This document shows, in pieces, positions 7,066 through 15,294 of a DNA stretch of 35,197 nt (within the stretch, counting starts at the first letter, position 1; every line of letters starts with the position of its first letter). The position numbers and the translations under genes are program-made. The DNA is taken from NCBI RefSeq assembly GCF_014212135.1, contig NZ_JACJVQ010000026.1:1-35197 (forward strand). The letters run 5' to 3'. The notes under the pieces were generated by a model that searched no databases, was not told where the DNA came from, and saw only the letters and a list, made by a program, of their open reading frames with translations. This DNA is from Cohnella thailandensis. Its GTDB lineage: Bacteria > Bacillota > Bacilli > Paenibacillales > Paenibacillaceae.

Positions 7066-8682
7066 TCAGCCGATTCGGGCGTCCTGCGCCTCTTCCTGCT
7101 GCCTTTCTCCGTACTGTACCGCCTTCCAGAGCGCCTTGGCCTTGTTCAAGCATTCGTAGAATTCCCGCTCCGGGTCCGAGTCGATGACGATGCCCGCGCC
7201 CGCCTGAATATGGCAGACGCCGTCTTGGACCGCTATCGTTCTTATTATAATATTAAATTCCATATTCCCGGCATAGTCAATCCATCCGAGCGAACCGGTG
7301 TAAGGCCCGCGCCGTACCGGCTCCAGTTCCTCGATGATTTCCATGGTGCGGATTTTGGGAGCGCCGGTAATCGTGCCGCCCGGGAAGGCGGCCGCGATCA
7401 GATCGAAGGCATCCTTGCCGGAGGCGAGCTTGCCCTCCACCTGCGACACGAGGTGCATCACGTGCGAATAGCGTTCGATCGTCAGCAGCTCCGGAACGTG
7501 CACCGTCCCGTACTCGGCGACGCGCCCCAGGTCGTTGCGCTCCAGATCGACCAGCATGATGTGCTCGGCCCGTTCTTTCTCGCTGGCGAGCAGCTCCTCC
7601 GCGAGCCCCGCATCCTCATCGGGCGTTCGGCCGCGTCTTCTCGTGCCGGCGATCGGCCTTGCGCTCATCCGGTCTCCGTCCAGCTTCACGAGCAGCTCCG
7701 GCGATGCCGAGACGAGCTGGAAATCGGGGAACTGCACGTACCCCATGTAAGGAGACGGATTCACGAGCCTCAGCCATTCATACAGCTCGTCGGGACGCGA
7801 GACGATCGGGCGGCTCTGTCTAAGCGACAGGTTCACCTGGAAGACGTCGCCCTGCGAAATGTATCTCTGCACGGCGAGAACCGCTTCCTTGAACCGCTCC
7901 TTCGTCATCGCCGTGCGAATCCCCGCGTACCCCTCGATGTCCATCTGCAGCAAATCTTCCGCCAGCGCTTTTTTCATCTTCGCGACCTGACTCGTCGCCG
8001 TCTCCTCTTCCGCGATAGCCGCAAAATAATCCCATTCTTCCTTCATCTTATCCACAAGCGAAGAGGCTTCCTCGTAGAGCTTAGCCAGCTCCTCCGGATA
8101 GGCCCATGCGGTGCTCGGGATCGGGTGATGGAGAGCGCAGACCAGCTCCGACCGCTCATGATCGAGGATCCATACCTCATTGACCAGAAGGAAAGCGTAC
8201 TCGGGCAGCTTCAGGTCGTCCGCCGCGAGCTCCGGCAGCCTCTCCAAGGACCTGGCGACGTCGTAGCTGAGATAACCGACAGCGCCTCCGGAGAAGGGAG
8301 GAGCCCCTTCGGCCTTCGGGGACCGATGCTTCCCTAACCAGTCTCTGAGAATGGGGAGCGGCTTGCCGGTTATCTTCTCGCTTTCCCCGCTCCCGCCTCG
8401 AGGGGTGAACGCCACTCCCTCTCCTCCCCGACCTCTGACGATCGAGTCGGGACGAAGGCCGAGGTACGTGTATCTTCCGCCTTTGCCGCTCTCCAGGACG
8501 AAGGCGTGCTCGTCCGCCGACTCCCATGCCCGCTTCCAAAGAAGGATTCGATCCTCGCCACTCCCGAGCGGATACCGTTTGATCATCGGAAGTCTCGTGT
8601 ACGCCTGCCCTTCCGGGAGACGGAGATTCTCCTCGCCCCATCTCAGCCAATGCTCCAACCAGGTTACAGTTACCTCTCTCAC
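7066..8682 (-). CDS. pabB: Aminodeoxychorismate synthase component I
   Basis: Aminates chorismate to 4-amino-4-deoxychorismate using ammonia from PabA. 538 aa, chorismate-binding family, with conserved blocks SQGDVFQVNLSLRQ, ASPELLVKL, IMLVDLERNDLGRV and FPGGTITGAPKIRTMEII. The frame is open upstream to 8835. The GTG at 8680-8682 is chosen because AGGAGG lies six bases before it and the sequence beyond is promoter. Odd point: residue 345 is Ala in RPIAGTRRRG, where E. coli PabB has its Lys nucleophile (PIKGT) and anthranilate synthases have Ala. Context still favours PabB, but TrpE-like activity cannot be excluded. First gene of a seven-gene folate cluster. Confidence 0.93.
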   Translation of the reverse strand: MREVTVTWLEHWLRWGEENLRLPEGQAYTRLPMIKRYPLGSGEDRILLWKRAWESADEHAFVLESGKGGRYTYLGLRPDSIVRGRGGEGVAFTPRGGSGESEKITGKPLPILRDWLGKHRSPKAEGAPPFSGGAVGYLSYDVARSLERLPELAADDLKLPEYAFLLVNEVWILDHERSELVCALHHPIPSTAWAYPEELAKLYEEASSLVDKMKEEWDYFAAIAEEETATSQVAKMKKALAEDLLQMDIEGYAGIRTAMTKERFKEAVLAVQRYISQGDVFQVNLSLRQSRPIVSRPDELYEWLRLVNPSPYMGYVQFPDFQLVSASPELLVKLDGDRMSARPIAGTRRRGRTPDEDAGLAEELLASEKERAEHIMLVDLERNDLGRVAEYGTVHVPELLTIERYSHVMHLVSQVEGKLASGKDAFDLIAAAFPGGTITGAPKIRTMEIIEELEPVRRGPYTGSLGWIDYAGNMEFNIIIRTIAVQDGVCHIQAGAGIVIDSDPEREFYECLNKAKALWKAVQYGERQQEEAQDARIG

Positions 8683-8731
8683 GCTTGTCCTCCTACCGGT
8701 GGCCTTCTTCCCGTTCTTGACGATTGAACTA

Positions 8732-8759
8732 ATTATAACCGATCTTGTCCGCTGCACAA
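8732..8759 (-). promoter_or_regulatory. Sigma-A promoter of the pab-fol operon
   Basis: On the minus strand: -10 TATAAT (8732-8737) with TTGTGC at -35 (8754-8759), 16-base spacer. It lies about 50 bases before the pabB GTG. The cluster of DnaA-box-like sequences starts about 22 bases upstream of the -35. Confidence 0.6.
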
Positions 8760-8780
8760 TCCACGATTGCGGGGGCCGAA

Positions 8781-8830
8781 TTGTCCACTTTATCCCCACA
8801 GTTATCCACAGCTTGTGCACATTATGCACA
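8781..8830 (+). promoter_or_regulatory. Cluster of five DnaA-box-like 9-mers
   Basis: Five 9-mers in the same orientation: TTGTCCACT (8781-8789), TTATCCCCA (8790-8798), TTATCCACA (8802-8810, the consensus box), TTGTGCACA (8813-8821) and TTATGCACA (8822-8830, matches TTATNCACA). Starts are 9, 12, 11 and 9 bases apart. The cluster lies between the cysK terminator and the pabB promoter, outside any gene. DnaA is known to bind clusters of such boxes away from oriC in B. subtilis. Binding here is inferred. Confidence 0.7.
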
Positions 8831-8862
8831 GACATCCTGCGCGTAACTGCTTGCGATAACAG

Positions 8863-8900
8863 AAAAACCCGATCCGCAGCTGCTGCTGCGAACCGGGTTT
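8863..8900 (-). terminator. Terminator after cysK
   Basis: An imperfect stem pairs AAACCCG (8865-8871) with CGGGTTT (8894-8900), continued by CGCAG/CTGCG inside. On the minus strand it is followed by TTTTTCTGTT. It begins 17 bases after the cysK stop. Confidence 0.85.
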
Positions 8901-8917
8901 CCGATCACGACAGAGAA

Positions 8918-9856
8918 TTAGTTCTCGAAGTTGAACAGCGGAGTGCTCAGATAGCGTTCGCCGTTGGAAGGAACGATAGCGACGACGCGCTTGCCTGCGC
9001 CAAGCTCCTTAGCCACCTTAAGAGCGGCATAAATAGCGGCGCCGGAAGAGATGCCGACCAGAAGGCCTTCCTTCTTGGCCACCGTGCGGGCCGTTTCGAA
9101 AGCTTCCTCGTTCTCGACCGTAATGACTTGGTCGTAGATTTCGCGGTTCAGGATGTCCGGCACGAAGTTCGCGCCGATCCCTTGGATCTTATGAGGACCT
9201 GGCTTGCCGCCCGACAGGATCGGGGAAGCAGCCGGTTCAACGGCCACGATCTTGATGTTCGGGAAGCTCTTCTTCAGGACTTCGCCCGCTCCGGAGATCG
9301 TGCCGCCCGTGCCGATACCGGCCACGAACGCGTCCAGCTTGCCGTCGAAGGAGTTGATCGCTTCCACGATCTCCGGACCCGTCGTCTCGCGGTGAATCTT
9401 CAGGTTCGCCGGGTTCTTGAACTGTTGCGGCAGGAAGTAGCTAGGGTTCTCGGCAACCAGCTCTTCCGCCTTCTTGACGGCGCCGTTCATGCCTTCGGAT
9501 CCCGGAGTCAGAACGAGCTCCGCTCCATAAGCGCGAAGCAGGTTGCGGCGCTCCAAGCTCATCGTCTCCGGCATAACGAGGATAGCGCGGTATCCCTTCG
9601 CAGCGGCGACGAGCGCCAGGCCGATACCCGTGTTGCCGCTGGTCGGCTCGACGATCGTGTCGCCCGGCTTCAGCTTGCCTTCTTGCTCGGCAACCTCGAT
9701 CATGCTGATCGCGATCCGATCCTTAACGCTGGAACCCGGATTCTGATATTCAAGCTTAACGTAGATTTCGGCGCTTCCTTCCGGAACGATGCGGTTCAAC
9801 CGCACTAGCGGCGTATCGCCGATCAGATCCGTGACGTTCTGTACGATTCTTGCCAT
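8918..9856 (-). CDS. cysK: Cysteine synthase A (O-acetylserine sulfhydrylase)
   Basis: PLP enzyme making cysteine from O-acetylserine and sulfide. 312 aa, usual length. The PLP lysine is Lys45 in NPGSSVKDR. The substrate loop is PTSGNTG, the phosphate cup GIGTGGTISG, and the C-terminal SSGAA stretch reads VGISSGAAI. The ATG at 9856 follows GGGAGGG by about 9 bases. It has its own promoter and terminator. In B. subtilis CysK also acts as partner of the repressor CymR; no CymR site is claimed here. Confidence 0.97.
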   Translation of the reverse strand: MARIVQNVTDLIGDTPLVRLNRIVPEGSAEIYVKLEYQNPGSSVKDRIAISMIEVAEQEGKLKPGDTIVEPTSGNTGIGLALVAAAKGYRAILVMPETMSLERRNLLRAYGAELVLTPGSEGMNGAVKKAEELVAENPSYFLPQQFKNPANLKIHRETTGPEIVEAINSFDGKLDAFVAGIGTGGTISGAGEVLKKSFPNIKIVAVEPAASPILSGGKPGPHKIQGIGANFVPDILNREIYDQVITVENEEAFETARTVAKKEGLLVGISSGAAIYAALKVAKELGAGKRVVAIVPSNGERYLSTPLFNFEN

Positions 9857-9944
9857 GACAGAATTCCCTCCCAGATATGGTGCGGCCGAACGCCGCCCCG
9901 CTGCTGTTATTCCGACTAATTCTCTCGGCTTTTACACTACGTTC

Positions 9945-9974
9945 ATCTTATCAAACGCGCGGATCAATTGTCAA
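9945..9974 (-). promoter_or_regulatory. Sigma-A promoter of cysK
   Basis: On the minus strand: -35 TTGACA (9969-9974), 18-base spacer, -10 TAAGAT (9945-9950) preceded by TGA (extended -10). It lies about 90 bases before the cysK ATG. The leader contains a GCGGC/GCCGC hairpin but no S-box or T-box pattern. Confidence 0.75.
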
Positions 9975-10035
9975 TAGCTGGTCGTTCTAATTGATCGAAT
10001 TTGTAGGCGGTTCCAAGGCCGGCTCCGATCTATGT

Positions 10036-10071
10036 AAAAAAGAGACCTGGAGAAGCGTTCTCCCGATCTCT
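10036..10071 (-). terminator. Terminator after yacD, overlapping its stop codon
   Basis: On the minus strand AGAGATCGGGAGAA pairs imperfectly with TTCTCCAGGTCTCT, followed by TTTTTTAC. The stem begins inside the TAG stop codon of the lipoprotein gene. It ends the nadA to yacD transcription unit. Confidence 0.85.
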
Positions 10072-11047
10072 ATGGGGTTGGCAGCTGCAAGCCCGATTGC
10101 AGAATCCGCGCCTCGTATTTGACCAACAGCTGCTCCTCCAGGTCCGACATCGACACGGATTTCTGAAGAGCCAGCTCGCGATGCGCCTGCTTGCGGGCCT
10201 CGTCGGAGTCTACCGCCTGGACGACGTTCCGTCCCGTCAGCTGAATGAGCTCGAAGCCGTTCTCCGTCTCGATGGGACCTGCCGATTGCCCGACGTCCAG
10301 GCTCTCGGCCGTGCTCAGCACGTCGGGCGCCACGAACGGATCCCTGGTCGATACCCAGCCGAGATCCCCTCCCGAGTCCGCAGTGAACTCGTCGGTCGAG
10401 TATTCAAGCGCAAGCGCCGAGAACTCTTCTCCGTTCTTCAGCTTTCCGAGAGCCTCCTCGGCGACGTCGCCGCTCGGCAAGACGATATGGGAAATTCTCA
10501 GCTCCGTTCGAGGGCCGAATTCGTCCTTGTGCTCCTCGAGGTAGTAATCGATCTCCTCGTCGGAGACCGTTACCGGCAGAATCGCCAGCTGTTCCAGCTT
10601 CAATCGATAGACGACATCGCGTCGAACCTCTTCCCGTCCCATGCCGAGCTGCTCCAGCATCGAAGCATAGAACTGCTCCTCGCTGTCGTACCCTTGGCTC
10701 ATTCTGCGCAGTTCCGCCGCGATGTCGTCTTCCGTAACCTCGATCCCCTTCTCTTCCGCCTCTCGGTCGACCGCTATGCAAAGCATGAGGGTTCGGAGCG
10801 TCTGCCCCCCGTAGCTTACGAGCAGTTGGTCGATCAACTGCTGCCTGGAGATCGGCGTCCCTCCGACGACGGCGACCGGCTCGTTCAAGCCGTCCGGTCC
10901 GCCGGAGGGAGACGTATCCGAAGGCGCGGAGTCGGTAGGGGAAGACTCGGCTTTCCCCGTCGAACAACCCGCCACGCAGAGCAATACCCACGAGAGGGCG
11001 AGCAGAACGATCGGTCCCATGCGCCGATTCGTCTGCTTCATGGTCAT
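10070..11047 (-). CDS. yacD: Lipoprotein peptidyl-prolyl isomerase, PrsA/SurA-like (YacD)
   Basis: Probable extracytoplasmic foldase, 325 aa. The N-terminus is a lipoprotein signal: basic start, hydrophobic GPIVLLALSWVLLCV, then the lipobox VAGC. A Ser/Thr/Pro-rich linker follows, then a SurA-N-like helical region (about residues 70-180) and a parvulin domain opening with RISHIVLPSG and containing DSGGDLGWVS. The start ATG at 11045-11047 overlaps the hslO stop (ATGA). A second ATG two codons later is nearly as good, and the ribosome-binding site is weak (GAAGAAAG). B. subtilis yacD lies in the same place after hslO. Isomerase activity is inferred from the family. Confidence 0.9.
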   Translation of the reverse strand: MTMKQTNRRMGPIVLLALSWVLLCVAGCSTGKAESSPTDSAPSDTSPSGGPDGLNEPVAVVGGTPISRQQLIDQLLVSYGGQTLRTLMLCIAVDREAEEKGIEVTEDDIAAELRRMSQGYDSEEQFYASMLEQLGMGREEVRRDVVYRLKLEQLAILPVTVSDEEIDYYLEEHKDEFGPRTELRISHIVLPSGDVAEEALGKLKNGEEFSALALEYSTDEFTADSGGDLGWVSTRDPFVAPDVLSTAESLDVGQSAGPIETENGFELIQLTGRNVVQAVDSDEARKQAHRELALQKSVSMSDLEEQLLVKYEARILQSGLQLPTP

Positions 11048-11928
11048 AATGTCGCTTTCTTCAGAATCTCTTCGAGCTCGGAAGCCTCGAAGCGATAATC
11101 CTCGTTGCAGAAGTGGCATTTCACTTCCGCATGTCCGTCCTCGTCGATCAGCTTCCGGAGCTCTTCCCGGCCTAGGCTGACCAACGTCCTCTCCACCCGT
11201 TCGCGCGAGCAGAAGCATTCGAAGACCGGCTCGATCGTCTCGTGTATGGTCAGGTCGTCTCCGACAAGGAACTTCAAGATGCCGACCGCATCCTCTCCTT
11301 GATCCAGCAATGCCGTGACGTGAGGCATCCCGGCGATCGCCTTCTCGAGACGAACCAATTGCTCTTCTTCGATTCCCGGCATGACTTGGACAATGAAGCC
11401 GCCGGCATGCAGGACCGAATTGTCCGTATCGACCAGAACGCCCAATCCGACAGCGGACGGCGTCTGCTCGGAAGAAGCGAAATAATAAGTGAAGTCTTCC
11501 GCCAGTTCGCCCGAAATGAGCGGAATGCTTCCCCGATAAGGTTCCTTGAGCCCGAGATCCTTCGTCACGTGCAGGTATCCCGTATGCCCTACCGCTCCGG
11601 CGACGTCAAGCTTGCCTTGCGGATTGCTCGGCAGGTGGACGTGAGGGAAATCCGCATAGCCCCTTACCTGCCCGGATGCGGTCGCGTCGACGACGATCTG
11701 GCCGATCGGGCCGTCTCCCTTGACCTGCACGGTCAGCTTCTCTTCCCCCTTGAGCATGGCTCCCATCATCGCGGCGGCCGTCGCCGTTCTGCCTAGAGCG
11801 GCCGTAGCCGTGGGGTAAGTGTCGTGCCGGCGCTGCATCTCGCCGACGAGCGCGGTCGTGCGCGCGGCGAAGACGCGGATGGCGCCGTTCCAGGCGGTGC
11901 CTCGCACCAATTCATCCTTCAATTCCAT
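11044..11928 (-). CDS. hslO: Redox-regulated chaperone Hsp33
   Basis: Cytoplasmic holdase switched on by oxidative stress through loss of zinc and disulfide formation. 294 aa. The C-terminal zinc switch is complete: Cys238-x-Cys240 (ECFC) and Cys271-x-x-Cys274 (KCHFC). The N-terminal substrate-binding part includes GPIGQIVVDA and GAVGHTGYLHVTKDLGLKEPY. The ATG at 11928 follows AAGGGAG by 9 bases. It lies 27 bases after coaX, as in B. subtilis (yacC). Confidence 0.96.
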   Translation of the reverse strand: MELKDELVRGTAWNGAIRVFAARTTALVGEMQRRHDTYPTATAALGRTATAAAMMGAMLKGEEKLTVQVKGDGPIGQIVVDATASGQVRGYADFPHVHLPSNPQGKLDVAGAVGHTGYLHVTKDLGLKEPYRGSIPLISGELAEDFTYYFASSEQTPSAVGLGVLVDTDNSVLHAGGFIVQVMPGIEEEQLVRLEKAIAGMPHVTALLDQGEDAVGILKFLVGDDLTIHETIEPVFECFCSRERVERTLVSLGREELRKLIDEDGHAEVKCHFCNEDYRFEASELEEILKKATL

Positions 11929-11955
11929 TCTCTGTAACTCCCTTCATGCCCCGCG

Positions 11956-12738
11956 TTAAGCATCCTCCGAAGAGCGCACGTTCCGTTCGTATATGATGCG
12001 AAGGCCTTCCAGCGTCAGCATCGGGTCGACCACGTCGATTCTCTCCGTCTCCGAAGCGATCATCTCGGCGAGGCCGCCCGTGGCGACCACTTTAGGCGCA
12101 ATGTTATGTTCCTTGCGAATGCGATTGACGATCCCGTCCACTTGCCCGGCATAGCCGAAAATAATGCCCGACTGCATCGCGGCCACCGTGTTCTTGCCGA
12201 TGACCTGACGCGGCTTCGACAGCTCGATCCGAGGCAGCTTGGAAGCTCTCATATAAAGCGCTTCGGCCGAGATCCCGATCCCCGGCATGATCACTCCGCC
12301 CTGGTACGTACCCGACGCATCGATATAATCGAAGGTTGTCGCCGTCCCGAAATCGACCACGACGAGCGGAGAACCGTACATCTCGATACCGGCTACCGCG
12401 TTGACGATCCGGTCCGCGCCGATCTCCTTCGGATTCTCGTACCGGATGTTCAATCCCGTCTTGATCCCCGGTCCGACGATCAGCGGCTCGTGCCCGGCGT
12501 ACTTGCGGAACAGCCGCTCCATCGTGGACATCAGCGGAGGGACGACGCTGGACAGGATCACTCCTTCGATATCGTCCGCGGTCACTCCGGCGATGCTGAA
12601 CAGGTTCCGCAGAAGAATCCCGTATTCGTCCACCGTCGAAGACCGATTCGTGCTCAGTCTCCAATGCTCCCTCAGCTTGCGTCCTTCGTACAAGCCGAGA
12701 ACGATATTCGTATTGCCGACATCGACGACAAGAATCAC
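11956..12738 (-). CDS. coaX: Type III pantothenate kinase
   Basis: First step of coenzyme A synthesis, phosphorylating pantothenate; the type III form belongs to the ASKHA (acetate/sugar kinase-Hsp70-actin) superfamily. 260 aa. Visible motifs are VDVGNTNIVLGLYEG (phosphate 1), EIGADRIVNAVA (catalytic Asp in ADR), VVDFGTATTFD (phosphate 2) and VATGGLAEMI. The ATG overlaps the nadC stop (ATGA), so NAD and CoA synthesis genes are coupled here. In B. subtilis coaX (yacB) follows ftsH directly. Confidence 0.96.
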   Translation of the reverse strand: MILVVDVGNTNIVLGLYEGRKLREHWRLSTNRSSTVDEYGILLRNLFSIAGVTADDIEGVILSSVVPPLMSTMERLFRKYAGHEPLIVGPGIKTGLNIRYENPKEIGADRIVNAVAGIEMYGSPLVVVDFGTATTFDYIDASGTYQGGVIMPGIGISAEALYMRASKLPRIELSKPRQVIGKNTVAAMQSGIIFGYAGQVDGIVNRIRKEHNIAPKVVATGGLAEMIASETERIDVVDPMLTLEGLRIIYERNVRSSEDA

Positions 12739-13631
12739 AGGGAGGCCCCCTTCTTCTCGTTAAGATCCAAGCTGATGTCGAGCGCTTGGAACGAATGCGT
12801 CAGACCGCCGACGGAGATAACGTCCACTCCGCTCGCGGCAATCTCCCGAACCCGTTCCGGACGAACGCCGCCGGAAGCTTCGAGAATGACGCGGGAAGCG
12901 ATTCCTCGAACTTGAACGGCCGCTTCCTTCATGGCCGCCGGGCTCATGTTGTCGAACATGATGATGTCCGCTCCGGCCCGGGCCGCTTCCAAGGCTTGCT
13001 CAAGCGATTCCGCTTCGACTTCGATCTTCATCGTGTGCGGGACCCTAGCCTTGGCCGCCGCAACGGCCTCCGGAATTCCTCCCGCCGCCTTGATATGGTT
13101 GTCCTTGATCATGACCGCGTCGTACAGGCCGAAGCGATGGTTGTAGCCGCCGCCGATTCGGACCGCGTACTTCTCCAGCGTCCGATGGCCCGGCGTCGTC
13201 TTGCGGGTGTCCGCGATCCGGGCGGGGAAGCCTTCGGCCGCATCGGCATAGACGCGGGTAACGGTAGCGATCCCCGACATCCGCTGCAGAAGGTTGAGCG
13301 CAAGCCTCTCGCCCGTCAGGATGCTGTGCGAGGAGCCTTCGACGATCGCCAGGACCTTTCCCTTCTCGACTTGATCTCCATCGCTTACCTTCGCTTCGAA
13401 GACCAGGGACGGATCCACGACTTCGAACACCATTCGGGCGACGGGAATTCCCGCGATCACTCCGGAAGCCTTCGCATGTATGATCGCTTTGGACTGCTGA
13501 CCTTCGGGAACGGTCGCCATCGTCGTGACGTCGCCGCCCCCGATATCCTCCGCGAGCCACGCCCGGATCTGTCCGCGAACCGCTTCCTTGGCCGGACCTC
13601 CGATTCTCCAGTCGCTCTCCCGTTCAAACAT
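12735..13631 (-). CDS. nadC: Nicotinate-nucleotide pyrophosphorylase (quinolinate phosphoribosyltransferase)
   Basis: Joins quinolinate and PRPP to nicotinate mononucleotide with CO2 release; third step of de novo NAD synthesis. 298 aa. Motifs include AEDIGGGDVTT near the N-terminus, GERLALNLLQRMSGIATVT, ADTRKTTPGHRTLEKYAVRIGGG, MIKDNHI, and the barrel end EASGGV with ISVGGLTHS. The ATG lies within the last codons of nadB (8-base overlap), with GGAGG about 9 bases before it. Confidence 0.96.
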   Translation of the reverse strand: MFERESDWRIGGPAKEAVRGQIRAWLAEDIGGGDVTTMATVPEGQQSKAIIHAKASGVIAGIPVARMVFEVVDPSLVFEAKVSDGDQVEKGKVLAIVEGSSHSILTGERLALNLLQRMSGIATVTRVYADAAEGFPARIADTRKTTPGHRTLEKYAVRIGGGYNHRFGLYDAVMIKDNHIKAAGGIPEAVAAAKARVPHTMKIEVEAESLEQALEAARAGADIIMFDNMSPAAMKEAAVQVRGIASRVILEASGGVRPERVREIAASGVDVISVGGLTHSFQALDISLDLNEKKGASL

Positions 13632-15237
13632 TGCCTAGAACCTCCTCGCTGATCGCTTTATCTCTCTCCAGAATCGTATGCTTCTGCCAATGCGCGTCAT
13701 CGCGGTTCGGGAAGTCCTCCCGATAATGAGCCCCGCGGCTTTCTTCCCTCGAGATTGCGGCGGACGTCGTCAGAATCGCGCAGGTCAGCAGGTTGGCGAA
13801 CTCCAGCTCCTCGCGCCTCAGCAAGGCGGATTGGAAAATCGGAAGCTGGCGTTTGAGCTCCTCAAGCCCCTTCGCGAGGCCTTTGGCATTGCGGCGAAGG
13901 CCGACATAGCGAACCATGACCTTCTGCAGCTTCAGACGGCGCTCGATGAACGTGCCCATCGGAGGCAGATTGCGCCGCCCGTCGTTGTCCGGGAGCGGCT
14001 TGTTATCGGCCTCCGGCAATTGATTAATTCTATCCACAATTCGGCGTCCGAATACGAGCGCTTCGGATAAGGAATTGCTGGCAAGCCTGTTCGCCCCGTG
14101 AACGCCCGTCGACGACACTTCCCCGCAAGCGAATAATCTCTTGATATTGGTCTCCCCATGCAGATCCGTTCTTACCCCGCCCATCGTATAATGGGCAGCC
14201 GGAGCCACGGGAATCCAATCCGTCGTCATGTCCAATCCGTAGCTGAGGCAGGTCTCGTAAATCGTCGGAAAACGATGCTTGATCAGCTCGGGAGTCTCGT
14301 GAGTAATGTCGATATAAACGAACGTGGAGTTCGTCTCCTCCATCTCGCTCACGATCGCTCTCGCCACCACGTCGCGCGGCGCGAGCTCCAGCTGCGGATG
14401 ATACTTCTCCATGAACCGTTCCCCGCGAATGTTGCGCAGATAAGCGCCTTCTCCGCGAACGGCCTCCGAGACTAGGAAGCGCGGCGCGCCCGGATAACAG
14501 AGCGAAGTCGGATGGAACTGGATGAACTCCATGTCCCGAATGACCGCTCCCGCGCGGTAAGCCATCGCGATCCCGTCTCCGGTAGCGACGTCCGGATTGG
14601 TCGTATAGCGATAAAGCTGCCCGGTACCCCCGCTGCACAAGACGACCGCTTTGCCGCGGACGACGACCCGCGATCCGTCCGCCTTCTGGACGAGCGCGCC
14701 GCGGCATTCTCCGTTATCCGTCAGCAGATCCAGAACGAAATGATCCTCCCAGAGCTCGATCTCCGGCATCTCCTTCGCTTTCATGGCGAGAGCGCGCACG
14801 ATCTCGTAGCCGGTCGCGTCCCCATTGGCATGAAGAATCCGGCGTTGGCTGTGAGCGCCTTCCTTCGTCAGAGCGAGATGGCCATCCTCTTCGTCGAAGA
14901 TGGTTCCCAGATCGATCAGCTCCTGAACGCCGTTAGGGCCTTCATGGACAAGAACGTCGACCGCTTCCGGATCGCATAGGCCCACGCCGGCGATAAGGGT
15001 ATCCTGACGATGGAACTCCGGCGAATCGTCATCGGAGATGACGGCGGCGATGCCTCCTTGGGCATACCTTGTGTTGCTGTCGAACAGCGACTTCTTGGTG
15101 ATCATGAGCACCCGATTGTTCTTGCTCGACTGGATGGCCGTATACAAGCCGGCGATGCCGGCTCCGATCACGATAACGTCCGTCTCTACCGTAGGCAATT
15201 CGTCCATTCGAAAATCTACAATGTAGCGTGGGATCAT
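13624..15237 (-). CDS. nadB: L-aspartate oxidase
   Basis: FAD enzyme oxidising aspartate to iminoaspartate, the substrate of NadA. 537 aa. The dinucleotide-binding motif is VIVIGAGIAGLYTA near residue 22. The flavoprotein signature RYAQGGIAAVI follows. Active-site stretches are FIQFHPTSL, PAAHYTMGGVRTDLHG and GVHGANRLASNSLSEALVFG. The ATG at 15237 follows AGGAG by about 10 bases. It lies 34 bases after nadA, with a perfect hairpin in between. Confidence 0.96.
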   Translation of the reverse strand: MIPRYIVDFRMDELPTVETDVIVIGAGIAGLYTAIQSSKNNRVLMITKKSLFDSNTRYAQGGIAAVISDDDSPEFHRQDTLIAGVGLCDPEAVDVLVHEGPNGVQELIDLGTIFDEEDGHLALTKEGAHSQRRILHANGDATGYEIVRALAMKAKEMPEIELWEDHFVLDLLTDNGECRGALVQKADGSRVVVRGKAVVLCSGGTGQLYRYTTNPDVATGDGIAMAYRAGAVIRDMEFIQFHPTSLCYPGAPRFLVSEAVRGEGAYLRNIRGERFMEKYHPQLELAPRDVVARAIVSEMEETNSTFVYIDITHETPELIKHRFPTIYETCLSYGLDMTTDWIPVAPAAHYTMGGVRTDLHGETNIKRLFACGEVSSTGVHGANRLASNSLSEALVFGRRIVDRINQLPEADNKPLPDNDGRRNLPPMGTFIERRLKLQKVMVRYVGLRRNAKGLAKGLEELKRQLPIFQSALLRREELEFANLLTCAILTTSAAISREESRGAHYREDFPNRDDAHWQKHTILERDKAISEEVLGNV

Positions 15238-15263
15238 GGATAAGGACTCCTAATCAAGAGAGT

Positions 15264-15294
15264 AGCGCATGCTACTTCACTAGCAGCATGCGCT
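15264..15294 (-). other. Intercistronic hairpin straddling the nadA stop codon
   Basis: A perfect 10-base stem pairs AGCGCATGCT (15264-15273) with AGCATGCGCT (15285-15294) around an 11-base loop. The nadA stop (15272-15274) lies at the edge of the stem. On the minus strand no T-run follows, so it is not a classical terminator. mRNA stabilisation or processing between nadA and nadB is possible but unproven. Confidence 0.55.

Noticed and set aside
8901..9000. oriC at the DnaA-box cluster near 8781-8830
   Set aside because: No dnaA or dnaN gene and no A/T-rich unwinding region beside it; gene order puts the origin outside the window to the right.
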